Below, piece after piece: positions 6,977 through 15,232 of a stretch of 32,692 nt of DNA (position 1 is its first letter; every line of letters starts with the position of its first letter). The notes beneath the pieces are model-generated. The model was not told the origin of the DNA. It ran no database searches and saw nothing but the letters and a program-made list of their open reading frames with translations. Origin of the DNA: Thiotrichales bacterium (lineage in GTDB: Bacteria; Pseudomonadota; Gammaproteobacteria; Beggiatoales; Beggiatoaceae); assembly GCA_016744475.1 (NCBI GenBank), contig JADGEH010000054.1:1-32692 (forward strand). The letters are read 5' to 3'. Made by a program: the position numbers and the translations under genes.

Positions 6977-7592
6977 ACAATTAGCTTTGACTTTCTTTTA
7001 TGTTGTTGGGATTCTCACGGCACTTTCTGCCCGTGCTGATACGTTGGATGATGCCATTCAAATTGTGGTCGAGCAAAACGCAGTGATCCGGGAAGCGGAA
7101 GCGAAGGCGGGGATTGTAGCGGCTGAGAATTCTTGGCTGTCCCGCGTGAAGCTGCGTACCACGCTGGGCTACTCACAGAAAACGACTAGCACGGAGGCAG
7201 CGGGGCTGGATGCCCGTGGCGTTCTCACGCTGGAGATTCCGCTCGGTTCAAGCGGCTCCAGGAAGCGCAGCGCAGCACAAGCGACTGTGGCTTCTAAGCG
7301 GGATGCTGTTGTGGCGAAGTTTTTGGCTGATGTTTCTAAGCTGCGTGAGTGGCAGCAAAAAGTACAGAACGATAAGGAAATGCATCAGCTTAAACTAGAC
7401 AAGCTGGAGTATTTCAAACAGGCGAATGACGCTGGCACGATTGAACCGCAAGAACTTTGGAAGTATGCGGAAGAGGCGAAGAAGGCAGAACATGGTGCAA
7501 TGCTGTCTATTGCAAAGGAAAAGATGTTTGGTGAGGAAACGGCACGGATATGGGGCGGTTTTCGTTGGCAAGAATTGCGGGGGCTTTTATGA
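6969..7592 (+). CDS. Exported coiled-coil protein, TolC-like N-terminal half
   Basis: The 207-residue protein has a signal peptide (LALTFFYVVGILTALSARA) with cleavage near residue 23. The mature start TLDDAIQIVVEQNAVIREAEAK resembles the first helix of outer-membrane efflux (TolC-family) repeats, followed by a beta hairpin (LRTTLGYSQ ... GVLTLEIPLGS) and long helices (SKLREWQQKVQNDKEMHQLKLDKLEYF). This is about one TolC repeat (half the usual length), with no pump partners nearby. It may be an element-specific envelope protein. The TolC likeness is my reading of the pattern, not a proven homology. Confidence 0.6.
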   Translation: MFRQLALTFFYVVGILTALSARADTLDDAIQIVVEQNAVIREAEAKAGIVAAENSWLSRVKLRTTLGYSQKTTSTEAAGLDARGVLTLEIPLGSSGSRKRSAAQATVASKRDAVVAKFLADVSKLREWQQKVQNDKEMHQLKLDKLEYFKQANDAGTIEPQELWKYAEEAKKAEHGAMLSIAKEKMFGEETARIWGGFRWQELRGLL

Positions 7593-7840
7593 ATCCTGAT
7601 ATTACTTTTTTCCCTGGTGGCTGTGTTCATCGTAATCGTCGTAGTCATGCTGTGGTTGAAATGGATTGTGAGAAATGCCCTATTCGCAGGCGCTGCGCTC
7701 GCAACAGTGCGCCCAAGGATAAAGTGCTGAACCGTTCATTCTTGCAATCTTGCTTTGGTATACCTGGGCCTATTCTGATGTACCCAACACAGGATCACGA
7801 AATACCTTCACCAAAACAGCATGGATTGTTTGATGATTGA
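7589..7840 (+). CDS. Small cysteine-rich hypothetical protein
   Basis: The 83-residue protein starts at ATG 7589 (ATGA overlap with the previous stop, GGGGG upstream). Cys residues lie at GGCVH, MDCEKCPIRRRC and QSCFG; the CxxCx4C core could bind zinc. There is a Pro-rich tail (PGPILMYPTQDHEIPSPKQHG). The end overlaps the next gene by 20 bp. No family recognised. Confidence 0.55.
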   Translation: MNPDITFFPGGCVHRNRRSHAVVEMDCEKCPIRRRCARNSAPKDKVLNRSFLQSCFGIPGPILMYPTQDHEIPSPKQHGLFDD

Positions 7841-8756
7841 AGATATTGGCTTTATTGGCAGAAGTGATGAGCGCAAGAAAGCGCTACAAGCGGTTGAGCA
7901 TGGGCAAAACGTGTTGCTAGTGGGTCGCTCTGGTATTGGTAGGAAAGCGTTGCTGCATTCGTTGCGTGGGGAATTTGAGGGGTATGTGTTGCCAGCCGGA
8001 ACGAATAAAAATGCGTTGCTGGGATTGGCGCGGACGATTCATGAGGATGTGGGTTTGACTATTTCTATATCACTATTGCCTGCACGTACTCAGAAACGGG
8101 CACAAAGAGGGGAGGCGATTGTCTGGGAGGATTTGAACCACCCACTGACAAGGATACCACAGATTTACGAAGTCCTTGCAGCGTCGTTAGAGGGCAAGGA
8201 TAAGCGGATTTTTATTGAGTCGTTGGAGGTGGCGCCGCAGCAAGCCGAATTTTTTGCTCAGTTGTTGGGGGTGGCTCAGGTGATTGCGTGCATGGATACA
8301 GTGAACCGTCGAAACCGTGTTATGAAGATGCTGTACAAGTTTCAATACCGTCTCGACTTACGCCAGATGAGTTTGAATGATGCCAGCGATATAGCTACGG
8401 CCTGGACGAAGGCGCATGGGGTTCGATTTGCGAATGATAAAACCCAGGCCGCGTTTGTGCGGCATGTAGCCCAGGACAGCGGCGGTATCCCTGCGGTGAT
8501 GTTGGCGATGATGCAGAGCGCAAAGGCAACAGGCGAAATCACACCCGCCACAGTTAGAGAGTTTCAGCCGGAGAATGCCCGACGTTACTTTGATATGACA
8601 CCATTTTTAATCATTGTGATGGTGGTATTTATGGCGATGCGTTACGCATCACGGGGACTCAGTGAGATTGAGGCGTATATGCTTTCTGGCATGGGCAGTG
8701 CGCTTATGTTTGGCATGATGTTCTTATTGCGGCAACTAGGGAGGAGAAGAAATTAG
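7821..8756 (+). CDS. Membrane-anchored AAA-like protein with degenerate P-loop
   Basis: The 311-residue protein has an N-terminal AAA/ExeA-like layout: IGRSDERKKALQAVEHGQNVLLVGRSGIGRKALLHSL. The P-loop reads GRSGIGRK where GxxGxGKT/S is expected, so the nucleotide-binding Lys is Arg. The Walker B region (RIFIESLE) lacks the Asp. Residues ~250-311 contain two hydrophobic segments (FLIIVMVVFMAM and LSGMGSALMFGMMFLL) with Arg-rich ends, so the ATPase-like domain is tethered to the inner membrane from its C-terminus. It is probably a pseudo-ATPase. It is next to a small basic protein and the DUF457 membrane protein. Confidence 0.65.
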   Translation: MDCLMIEDIGFIGRSDERKKALQAVEHGQNVLLVGRSGIGRKALLHSLRGEFEGYVLPAGTNKNALLGLARTIHEDVGLTISISLLPARTQKRAQRGEAIVWEDLNHPLTRIPQIYEVLAASLEGKDKRIFIESLEVAPQQAEFFAQLLGVAQVIACMDTVNRRNRVMKMLYKFQYRLDLRQMSLNDASDIATAWTKAHGVRFANDKTQAAFVRHVAQDSGGIPAVMLAMMQSAKATGEITPATVREFQPENARRYFDMTPFLIIVMVVFMAMRYASRGLSEIEAYMLSGMGSALMFGMMFLLRQLGRRRN

Positions 8757-9133
8757 TGGATACTTTGGAAGCATTGGAGATAGCAAAAGCACTCGAGCGC
8801 GCTGCACGGCACATACGCAAAAAAATAAATATAGCCAACAAAGAGCAAGAGGATCAGCTTCGCTTAAATGAATTAAGAAGAAAGGCTGCTGAAGGAAAAG
8901 TAAAACGGAAGCAACGCCTCTCATTGCCAATTCCAAAAATCAGAATCCATAGTGGGCGATTCTGTATAGGTGAATTTAGGGTTGTAAGCCCTGATTCAGA
9001 TGAAGCCTTTACCATAAAATCCTACGGACAACATAAATGGCATGTTAGGAATAGAATTATAGAAAAACTTAACTCTGAATTTTTATTTTTGGAGTTAAGG
9101 GTTAGCTCAGTTTTGTATGTTTATAAAATATGA
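8756..9133 (+). CDS. Basic coiled-coil hypothetical protein
   Basis: The 125-residue protein starts at GTG 8756, inside the previous stop, with GGAGGAG upstream. The N-terminal ~55 residues are a charged helix (ALERAARHIRKKINIANKEQEDQLRLNELRRKAAEG), then basic (KVKRKQR), then a beta-rich C-terminal domain (IHSGRFCIGEFRVVS ... WHVRNRIIEKL). No family recognised. The final TGA overlaps the ATG of the DUF457 gene. Confidence 0.55.
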   Translation: MDTLEALEIAKALERAARHIRKKINIANKEQEDQLRLNELRRKAAEGKVKRKQRLSLPIPKIRIHSGRFCIGEFRVVSPDSDEAFTIKSYGQHKWHVRNRIIEKLNSEFLFLELRVSSVLYVYKI

Positions 9134-9477
9134 TTGCACCCACTCACATTGTATTTTCACAGACTTGCTTTTTAGTGGCCTGCATTGGCTTTAGTCATGC
9201 ACCTTCATTCCCAGAAATCCTGCTTGCTGCTACTGCTTCTATGTTCCCTGCTGATTTGGATTCTAAGTCCAGTATCCCAGGGCGGATTTTGCCTAGGATT
9301 GCTGAATGGCTGGAATTCCGCTTTGGACATCGCACCATCACGAACTCACTACTCGCCCAGGCGGTGATCGGTTATTTTGTTTTTTCCCTTTTTCCCTTTT
9401 TCCCTTTTTCCCTTTTTCCCTTTTTCCCTTTGGTGTGGTGCTGGCGCTCATCAGTGGTTGGGTATCGCACAGCATAG
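9130..9477 (+). CDS. N-terminal half of a DUF457/YdjM-like membrane hydrolase, interrupted
   Basis: The frame starts at ATG 9130 (overlapping the previous stop) and has the family strings MIAPTHIVFSQTC, SMFPADLDSKSSIPGRILP and FGHRTITNSLL (HRxxT/SHS-type metal motif). It then enters six TTTTTCCC repeats and leaves the family sequence, ending after 115 residues. The rest of the protein continues in another frame after the repeats (GVVLALISGWVSHSIADMMTKGG, then WFYP). Removing one 8-bp unit, or adding two, restores the frame. The protein would be an integral membrane protein with predicted metal-dependent hydrolase residues. It is common in mobile elements, with no settled function. Confidence 0.75.
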   Translation: MIAPTHIVFSQTCFLVACIGFSHAPSFPEILLAATASMFPADLDSKSSIPGRILPRIAEWLEFRFGHRTITNSLLAQAVIGYFVFSLFPFFPFSLFPFFPLVWCWRSSVVGYRTA

Positions 9478-10607
9478 CGGACATGATGACTAAAGGCGGG
9501 GTGTGCTGGTTTTATCCTTCACGGGTGCGTTGTGTGATTCCTGGCAATCAGGATTACAGGATGCGTGTCATGGGCTGGGGTGAGTTCTGGTTTGCGGTGA
9601 TCATGTGTGCAACCACCTTTCCGCTTTACAACGCAGCATCGACAGGGCAGGGGACAACGGGATTGATCCGGCAGGCCATCGGCAACATAGACAGCGCTCG
9701 GAAAGTGTATGACACACAAAAAGGCGCTAACGTGTGGTGGCTGGAAGTTGAAGGCAAGGACAACATCAGCCAAGCGGACATCACCGGGCGCTACGAAATC
9801 ATAGCGGGACATGGTGAAAGTGGCTTTCAAATCCTCATTGATGAGGAAAAAAAGACTGTATGCAGGCAAACAAGCTGTGACTGGTTTCCAGAGAAAGCCA
9901 AGGTTTCCAAGGGTTCAGCCCAGTCAACAACCATTTTCAAGTTGAACATCTTCAAGCAGGCCATTGCAAAAGGACTGTGCAGCGATAATCCCGCAGCGGC
10001 TACGCTTAAAAAGCGCGTGAAGGTACAGCGCCAGCGCATGACGCTGGAACAATTCCATGCCATACGCGCCCACGCCGATGACTGGCTACAGAACTGTATA
10101 AACCTAGGCTTACTCACGTTGCAACGCCGCGAAGACTTAGCCTCGCTGATGTGGTCAGATGTTCACGACGGTTTTATATGGATTCAACAGCGCAAGGTTG
10201 AGAAGTGGGGGACAGGCAATCTGAAAATTCGTATTACTCCAGAGATTCAAGCGATACTCGACCGGTCCAATGATGGCGTAGAAAGCGAGCACGTTATTCA
10301 CCGCCGTGCCCATCGTCGCGTCCACGCCGCGAAGCGCACAGACTTAAACGCAGTCTTACCAGGCTTAATCACAAAGCATTTTGCAGCGGCACGACTTGCC
10401 AGTGGCATATTTCCAAGTGACCAAGCATCTGCAACGCTTCCATCATTTCATGAGATTCGAGCGCTTGGAGCAAATCAACTGGAAGCGCAAGGAAAGCCGC
10501 CGGAGTTGATTCAAGCCCTGCTAGGTCACACCACAAAAGCAATGACTGACGTTTATCTTGATCGGCATCAGATTCGCTGGGTTGAGGTGGATACCCAGGA
10601 ATATTAG
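9306..10607 (+). CDS. DUF457 C-terminal half fused to an N-truncated tyrosine recombinase
   Basis: The open frame has no credible start near 9306; those residues are a shadow of the hydrolase. From 9429 it reads the second half of the DUF457 protein (WVSHSIADMMTKGG, SRVRCVIPGNQDYRM, a C-terminal beta domain to about FPEKAKV). Near 9910-9930 it passes without a stop into a lambda-type integrase: LNIFKQAIAKGLCSDNPAAAT, then the catalytic domain with QRREDL (Arg I), the K of VEKWGTG, PSFHEIR (HxxR), LLGHTT and VYLDRH (Tyr nucleophile nine residues after the His). The arm-binding and most of the core-binding domain of lambda Int (about 140 residues) are absent. If the repeat were in frame, the whole fusion from 9130 would be 489 residues. 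An internal ATG at 10039 could give the catalytic domain alone. Confidence 0.75.
   Translation: MAGIPLWTSHHHELTTRPGGDRLFCFFPFSLFPFFPFSLFPFGVVLALISGWVSHSIADMMTKGGVCWFYPSRVRCVIPGNQDYRMRVMGWGEFWFAVIMCATTFPLYNAASTGQGTTGLIRQAIGNIDSARKVYDTQKGANVWWLEVEGKDNISQADITGRYEIIAGHGESGFQILIDEEKKTVCRQTSCDWFPEKAKVSKGSAQSTTIFKLNIFKQAIAKGLCSDNPAAATLKKRVKVQRQRMTLEQFHAIRAHADDWLQNCINLGLLTLQRREDLASLMWSDVHDGFIWIQQRKVEKWGTGNLKIRITPEIQAILDRSNDGVESEHVIHRRAHRRVHAAKRTDLNAVLPGLITKHFAAARLASGIFPSDQASATLPSFHEIRALGANQLEAQGKPPELIQALLGHTTKAMTDVYLDRHQIRWVEVDTQEY
9381..9428 (+). repeat. Octanucleotide tandem repeat, 6 x TTTTTCCC, inside a coding region
   Basis: There are six perfect contiguous TTTTTCCC units followed by TTT. Eight is not a multiple of three, so each gain or loss shifts the reading frame. 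Two, five or eight copies join the upstream hydrolase frame to the downstream frame; the present six do not. The encoded strip is all hydrophobic (F, S, L, P), as in a transmembrane segment. This is the signature of a slipped-strand phase-variable locus. Confidence 0.95.
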
Positions 10608-10703
10608 CATTGCTTATATTCTTTATGGCTTTGCAGTATTCGCTGTAATCAACGTATGTTTCATAATATTGCAAGCCATCATCGCAAGATGACAGACACA
10701 AAA

Positions 10704-10724
10704 AAACCAGCATCATGCTGGTTT
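10704..10724. terminator. Terminator hairpin after the recombinase
   Basis: AAACCAGCAT / ATGCTGGTTT forms a 10-bp perfect stem with a one-base nominal loop, flanked by an A-run on the left and T-rich sequence on the right, so it can work on both strands. Confidence 0.65.
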
Positions 10725-10726
10725 GT

Positions 10727-10755
10727 TTTGCAAATGATTTGCAAGTGTTTTGCAA
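10727..10755. promoter_or_regulatory. Three TTTGCAA motifs in 11-bp phase beside the att core
   Basis: TTTGCAA starts at 10727, 10738 and 10749, exactly 11 bp apart (one helical turn). This fits arm-type integrase or excisionase sites. Two related motifs flank the left att copy (1628-1634 and 1640-1646). Confidence 0.55.
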
Positions 10756-10789
10756 GTCAGAATCTTACCCTTGGTAAGTCTTTGAAAAA

Positions 10790-10866
<77 letters not shown>

Positions 10867-10926
10867 TGTGTGCATCAAGATGACTTGGATGCTAGAAAGC
10901 AGCGCATTTTAGGCCAATTGCTTGGT

Positions 10927-12762
10927 TTAATCAAGAAAACTCCGCAACTGTTCGGAACGACTGGGATGACGCAGCTTACGTAGTGCTTTGGCTTCAATTT
11001 GACGAATGCGCTCGCGGGTGACATCAAATTGCTTGCCCACTTCTTCTAAGGTGTGGTCGGTATTCATATCAATACCAAAACGCATACGTAATACTTTAGC
11101 TTCGCGTGGAGTCAGACCATGTAGCATTTCTTGGGTGGCTCGGCGCAAACCTTCAAACGTGGCGGAGTCAACGGGGGACGCAATTGAAATGTCTTCGATG
11201 AAATCACCTAAGTGCGAATCTTCATCATCCCCAATCGGGGTTTCCATAGAAATCGGCTCTTTGGCAATTTTAAGCACTTTACGTACTTTATCTTCTGGCA
11301 TTTCCATGCGTTCTGCGAGTTCTTCTGGTGTGGCTTCGCGCCCTTTTTCCTGCAAAATCTGCCGTGATACTCGATTCAGTTTATTGATCGTTTCTATCAT
11401 GTGTACAGGGATACGGATGGTGCGAGCTTGATCGGCAATAGAACGGGTAATGGCTTGACGTATCCACCAAGTCGCATAGGTGGAGAATTTGTATCCACGG
11501 CGATATTCAAATTTATCCACGGCTTTCATCAATCCAATATTGCCTTCTTGAATTAAATCAAGAAATTGCAAGCCACGATTGGTGTATTTTTTGGCAATAG
11601 AAATCACTAAACGTAGATTGGCTTCAATCATTTCTTTTTTAGCACGCCGCGCTTTGGCTTCGCCAATGGACATATGACGATTGATTTCTTTGATTTCAGT
11701 CAAACTTAAGCGGCAATGTTTTTCTAGTTCAATCAAAGTTTGCTGCGCTTCTTGTAAACGCATTTCTTGTTTTTTCAAACCTTCAACATAGCTTTTTTTG
11801 CCTTTTAATAAGGTGGGTAACCAATCAGGGTTGGTGGCATTGCTTTTAAATGAGGTAAGAAATTCTTTTTTATCCATGCGAGCATGTTTCACGCATAGAT
11901 CACGAATCATATTCTCTTGTTGACGAATCAAGTTGACCGCTTCACGTAAACGCACGGTTAAAGCATCAATCACTCGTGGCACAATTTTAAATTCAAGAAA
12001 ACAATCGGAGACTTCTTTGCGTATTTTCAAATGCGGTTTTGAACCTGCACCATGTTCTGCTTTGAGTTTTAGAGATTGAGCATTCAGTTCTCGCAAATGA
12101 GTAAAATGCGCTTCTACTTCTTCAGGATCAAGGGCATCATTTTCTTCTATTTCTTCTTCATCATCATCGGTGTCTGTATCGCCATCTACGGCTTCGCCCG
12201 CAGGTGCCACGACGACTTCTGCTGGTGGTGGCACGGGATCATCTCGATGAGGATCGGTAAAACCGCTGATGATGTCAGATAATTTGAGTTCATCTTGTTT
12301 GACTAAATCATATAAAGCCAAGAATTCGGCAATAATATCAGGATGTGTGGCTAAAGCAGATAAGGCTTGAATGGTGCCTTCTTCAATGCGCTTGGCAATT
12401 TTGATTTCGCCTTCGCGAGTCAATAAGTCAACGGTCCCCATTTCACGCATATACATACGCACGGGGTCTGTGGTGCGGCCAAATTCGCTATCGACATTGG
12501 CTAATGCGGCAGCGGCTTCTTCGGCTGCATCTTCGTCAGTGGCAACAGCGGTATCAGACATTAACAAGGAGTCATCATCCGGTGCAAATTCATGCACGGT
12601 AATGCCCATGTCATTGATCATATTGATGATACCTTCGACTTGTTCGGGATCAACGATGTCATCGGGAAGATGATCATTGACCTCATGATAAGTCAGGTAG
12701 CCCTGTTCTTTTCCCTTAGCAATCAATAGCTTAATTTGTGATTTTTGCTGTTCCTGATTCAT
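10927..12762 (-). CDS. rpoD: RNA polymerase sigma-70 factor
   Basis: The 611-residue protein is the normal length for gammaproteobacterial RpoD. Region 1.1 is present at the start ([25 protein letters not shown]), then region 1.2 ([21 protein letters not shown]) and an acidic non-conserved insert with a run of D/E ([15 protein letters not shown]). Next come regions 2.1-2.4 ([51 protein letters not shown]), region 3, and region 4.2 with the helix-turn-helix ([24 protein letters not shown]). GAGG precedes the ATG. It is the primary sigma factor and recognises -35/-10 promoters. It is last in the rpsU-GatB/YqeY-dnaG-rpoD series and next to the tRNA. Confidence 0.99.
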   Translation of the reverse strand: MNQEQQKSQIKLLIAKGKEQGYLTYHEVNDHLPDDIVDPEQVEGIINMINDMGITVHEFAPDDDSLLMSDTAVATDEDAAEEAAAALANVDSEFGRTTDPVRMYMREMGTVDLLTREGEIKIAKRIEEGTIQALSALATHPDIIAEFLALYDLVKQDELKLSDIISGFTDPHRDDPVPPPAEVVVAPAGEAVDGDTDTDDDEEEIEENDALDPEEVEAHFTHLRELNAQSLKLKAEHGAGSKPHLKIRKEVSDCFLEFKIVPRVIDALTVRLREAVNLIRQQENMIRDLCVKHARMDKKEFLTSFKSNATNPDWLPTLLKGKKSYVEGLKKQEMRLQEAQQTLIELEKHCRLSLTEIKEINRHMSIGEAKARRAKKEMIEANLRLVISIAKKYTNRGLQFLDLIQEGNIGLMKAVDKFEYRRGYKFSTYATWWIRQAITRSIADQARTIRIPVHMIETINKLNRVSRQILQEKGREATPEELAERMEMPEDKVRKVLKIAKEPISMETPIGDDEDSHLGDFIEDISIASPVDSATFEGLRRATQEMLHGLTPREAKVLRMRFGIDMNTDHTLEEVGKQFDVTRERIRQIEAKALRKLRHPSRSEQLRSFLD

Positions 12763-13143
12763 ATTGCCTCAAACACCTATGAAAAATAACCAGTTTTCAG
12801 TTTCTGTCGGATAACACAAGGTCTATAAGTGTAGACGATGATTTTTCGACCTGCCGGGGATGACTGTCATTTTTTATTATTAATTAGACTTGTCCGGGCT
12901 TAAAACACCGACTGCAAAACAGCGGATATTGGCGGTTTTCCCCGTTCCTTTTCGTTAAATAGAATGACTATTCGCCTCAAATGAACGAAAAAAACCGCTC
13001 AATCCCGCTGCTTTTCGCTACGGCGTTTAAACCCGGACAAGTCTATTGAGATGACGTAGAGACTTCTTTATGAGTCTGTCTGCACTGATGGATAGCTTTA
13101 TTTATGTTCCCCAATTTAAATAAAACCTACTTAATATCAGCGT
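12763..13143. other. rpoD-dnaG spacer, mostly one palindromic element
   Basis: No gene is visible. The spacer contains a 157-bp palindromic element (12887-13043). The remaining ~120 bp upstream of rpoD should hold its own promoter, because the hairpin element separates it from dnaG; I cannot assign boxes with confidence. Confidence 0.5.
12887..13043. mobile_element. Palindromic MITE-like element, type A
   Basis: The ends are inverted, GACTTGTCCGGG / CCCGGACAAGTC, with the TTTAAA match continuing inward, and TA on both sides (12885-12886 and 13044-13045) as a likely target duplication. The element is 157 bp and palindromic along its length, with GTTAAATAG ... CTATTCGCCT at the apex. That apex is shared with the type B elements at 16219 and 24606. 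Confidence 0.8.
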
Positions 13144-14940
13144 CTAATGCCTAACACGTTGTTGCATGAGCGTTGTAAATTCTTCTTTTTCCTGCCTACT
13201 TAAATGATCTAAGCGAGATTTTTGCAAGAGCATTTCTAGCCGCTGTTCTTGTATGTCTTGATTGACACGACGCATAGCATCACAAAATTCTGCTACCAGC
13301 CCATCGTCGGGTAAATGGTGTTCCCACGCCGCCAGTTTATGCAAAGCACCGGAATATTGGTCATCACGCCAGTGTTCCAGAATCATCCCTGTATTACAGT
13401 GGGGGTGCTGGCGGATAAAATCGACTAATGGGCCGAGTATTTGACCACCAGCAATATCGTGCAATGTGGCTTGTGCTAATTCCGGTAAATGTTCAATCAA
13501 TATTGGGTGTTGAATTAATAAACCAATCACCGTGCGCATCGGCGACATGCTGGAAAGATGTCCACGAAAAGCTTGCTTTTGTTCGCGTTCTCCCTGAACT
13601 CGTGCCTGCCAGAGATGTTGACTCTGTTGCGCGGTTTGATCGCTGTCGTTCGGTACCAGTTGGGTTAAGTTTTTCATATCAATCGCACCCAAGCGATCAC
13701 GTAATAATTGTTTAGCGGGTCCTTCGGGCATTTTATCTAGCACAGGTTTAGCTTGTTCCAACAACTGCATTTGTCCCGTTAAACTATCGCTATCAACGTG
13801 CTCTGCAAGATATTGGAATAAAAAAGCAGCCAGTGGTTGTGCTTGTTGAATACGTTGTTGAAAAGCCTTTGCGCCTTCCTGACGCACTAAAGTATCCGGG
13901 TCTTCGCCATCGGGTAAAAACATAAAACGTGCTTCGCGGCCTTCGCCTAATAACGGCATACTGATGTCTAATGCTCGCCAAGCGGCTTTGCGCCCAGCTT
14001 CATCACCATCAAAACAAAACACCACTTGATCCACGACACGAAACAAGCGTTTCAAATGTTCAGTGCTGGTGGCTGTGCCCAAGGTGGCCACTGCATTGCG
14101 CACGTCAAATTGTGCCAGCGCTACCACGTCCATATAGCCTTCCACGACTAATAAAGTGTCGGGGGCTGGGCGTTGCTGGCGCGTGGCATACAGTCCGTAT
14201 AATTCCTGCCCTTTATGGAAGACAGGGGTTTCTGGTGAGTTCAAATATTTGGGTTTGCTGTCATCCAATACTCGCCCACCAAAAGCAACCACTTGTCCTC
14301 GTCGGTCTTGAATGGGAAACATAATGCGGTGACGAAAACGGTCATAAAAGCCGCCCTGTTCTTTTTCAATGAGCAGCCCCGCTTCTAATAATATTTGTTG
14401 TTGAGCCGCAGTCTGCCCAAACTGTTGCAATAGGTGGTCCCAACCAGAGGGCGCAAAGCCCAAGCCAAAATCAGCTGCAATGTCTCCACTTAAACCGCGT
14501 TGTTTCAGATAAGCAATTGCTTGTTGTTTTTCTGGATGCTGGCGTAACTGCTGTTGATAAAATTGCGCTGCCTGTCCCAACACATCCAGTATGGCTTGTC
14601 GCCGTGAAGTATCCACTCGTTCGGTATCATCACCTTGTTGCTCATAGGGAATATCAAGCCCTTGGCGATGAGATAATTCTTGGACGGCTTCAACAAATTC
14701 AAGCTGCGCATAATCCATCAAAAAAGAGATGGCATTGCCTTTGGCACCGCAGCCAAAGCAATAATAAAATTGTTTGTCTGGGCTGACGCTAAATGAGGGC
14801 GTTTTTTCTTCATGAAAGGGGCAACAGGCAGAGAAATTTTTGCCTGTTTTGCGCAAACTCACATAACCATTGATTAAATCAACAATATCAGAGCGTGCTA
14901 ACAAGTCATCAATAAAGGCACGGGGAATGTGTTTAGACAT
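13144..14940 (-). CDS. dnaG: DNA primase
   Basis: I chose the ATG at 14940 (598 residues; AGGGGGAC five bases upstream) over the open frame to 14991. The N-terminal CHC2 zinc site is C40-H43-C61-C64 (CCPFHEEKTPSF ... YYCFGCGAKGNA). The TOPRIM core follows (LLVVEGYMDVVAL and FCFDGDEAGRKAA) with the metal-binding acidic residues, then the C-terminal helicase-binding part (GLLIQHPILIEHLPELA ... LSRQEKEEFTTLMQQR). It makes RNA primers on the lagging strand with DnaB. It sits between GatB/YqeY and rpoD, as in the classic operon. Confidence 0.98.
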   Translation of the reverse strand: MSKHIPRAFIDDLLARSDIVDLINGYVSLRKTGKNFSACCPFHEEKTPSFSVSPDKQFYYCFGCGAKGNAISFLMDYAQLEFVEAVQELSHRQGLDIPYEQQGDDTERVDTSRRQAILDVLGQAAQFYQQQLRQHPEKQQAIAYLKQRGLSGDIAADFGLGFAPSGWDHLLQQFGQTAAQQQILLEAGLLIEKEQGGFYDRFRHRIMFPIQDRRGQVVAFGGRVLDDSKPKYLNSPETPVFHKGQELYGLYATRQQRPAPDTLLVVEGYMDVVALAQFDVRNAVATLGTATSTEHLKRLFRVVDQVVFCFDGDEAGRKAAWRALDISMPLLGEGREARFMFLPDGEDPDTLVRQEGAKAFQQRIQQAQPLAAFLFQYLAEHVDSDSLTGQMQLLEQAKPVLDKMPEGPAKQLLRDRLGAIDMKNLTQLVPNDSDQTAQQSQHLWQARVQGEREQKQAFRGHLSSMSPMRTVIGLLIQHPILIEHLPELAQATLHDIAGGQILGPLVDFIRQHPHCNTGMILEHWRDDQYSGALHKLAAWEHHLPDDGLVAEFCDAMRRVNQDIQEQRLEMLLQKSRLDHLSRQEKEEFTTLMQQRVRH

Positions 14941-15232
14941 ATGTCCCCCTGGCATCGTGTGCGGTGAATGGCTTATTTCAAGGTGATACAAGAATGGGCT
15001 GGGAGGGCATACTTGTAAATATTACGCTGGTTTCATACAAGATTCAGTGATTGTTTAATGGCTGAATTGATTTACCCAACCCTGGATCATGCACTAGACT
15101 TTTTTCCTGAATGTTTAGAACAATGTGAATGAGAAAAGAATCAGTTTGCAGCTTATAGCCAAATAAATCATCGTTTGAATGAATACAATGAACCTGTTGG
15201 GCAGATGCACTGTCAGCATCACAGCATGGAGT
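14941..15232. other. Spacer between GatB/YqeY and dnaG with a possible ORF relic
   Basis: On the plus strand, 15058-15132 encodes 24 residues (MAELIYPTLDHALDFFPECL...) and the same frame continues past one stop with coding-like sequence (QINHRLNEYNEPVGQMHCQHH) to about 15250. It may be a gene remnant. I recognise no family, and chance is possible. The dnaG promoter probably lies here. Confidence 0.3.

Larger units (their letters stand above)
10608..10789. other. Right end of the island, non-coding
   Basis: This stretch contains the end of the recombinase gene, the 10704-10724 hairpin and three phased TTTGCAA motifs. A minus-strand ORF over 10369-10755 has a lipoprotein-like start, but most of it is antisense to the recombinase. 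Confidence 0.5.

Noticed and set aside
7821..8756. Zot-like (filamentous phage assembly) assignment
   Set aside because: A P-loop-like N-terminus with membrane segments is suggestive, but both Walker motifs are degenerate, the membrane segments form a C-terminal pair, and no other filamentous phage gene is present.
10369..10755. Minus-strand ORF with a lipoprotein-like start (MLVFLCLSSC)
   Set aside because: Most of it is antisense to the conserved catalytic part of the recombinase; the signal-like start lies in AT-rich hairpin sequence and is probably chance.
11006..11431. Plus-strand ORFs inside rpoD (also 12076-12282 and 12371-12673)
   Set aside because: They are antisense to highly conserved sigma regions and have no ribosome sites.
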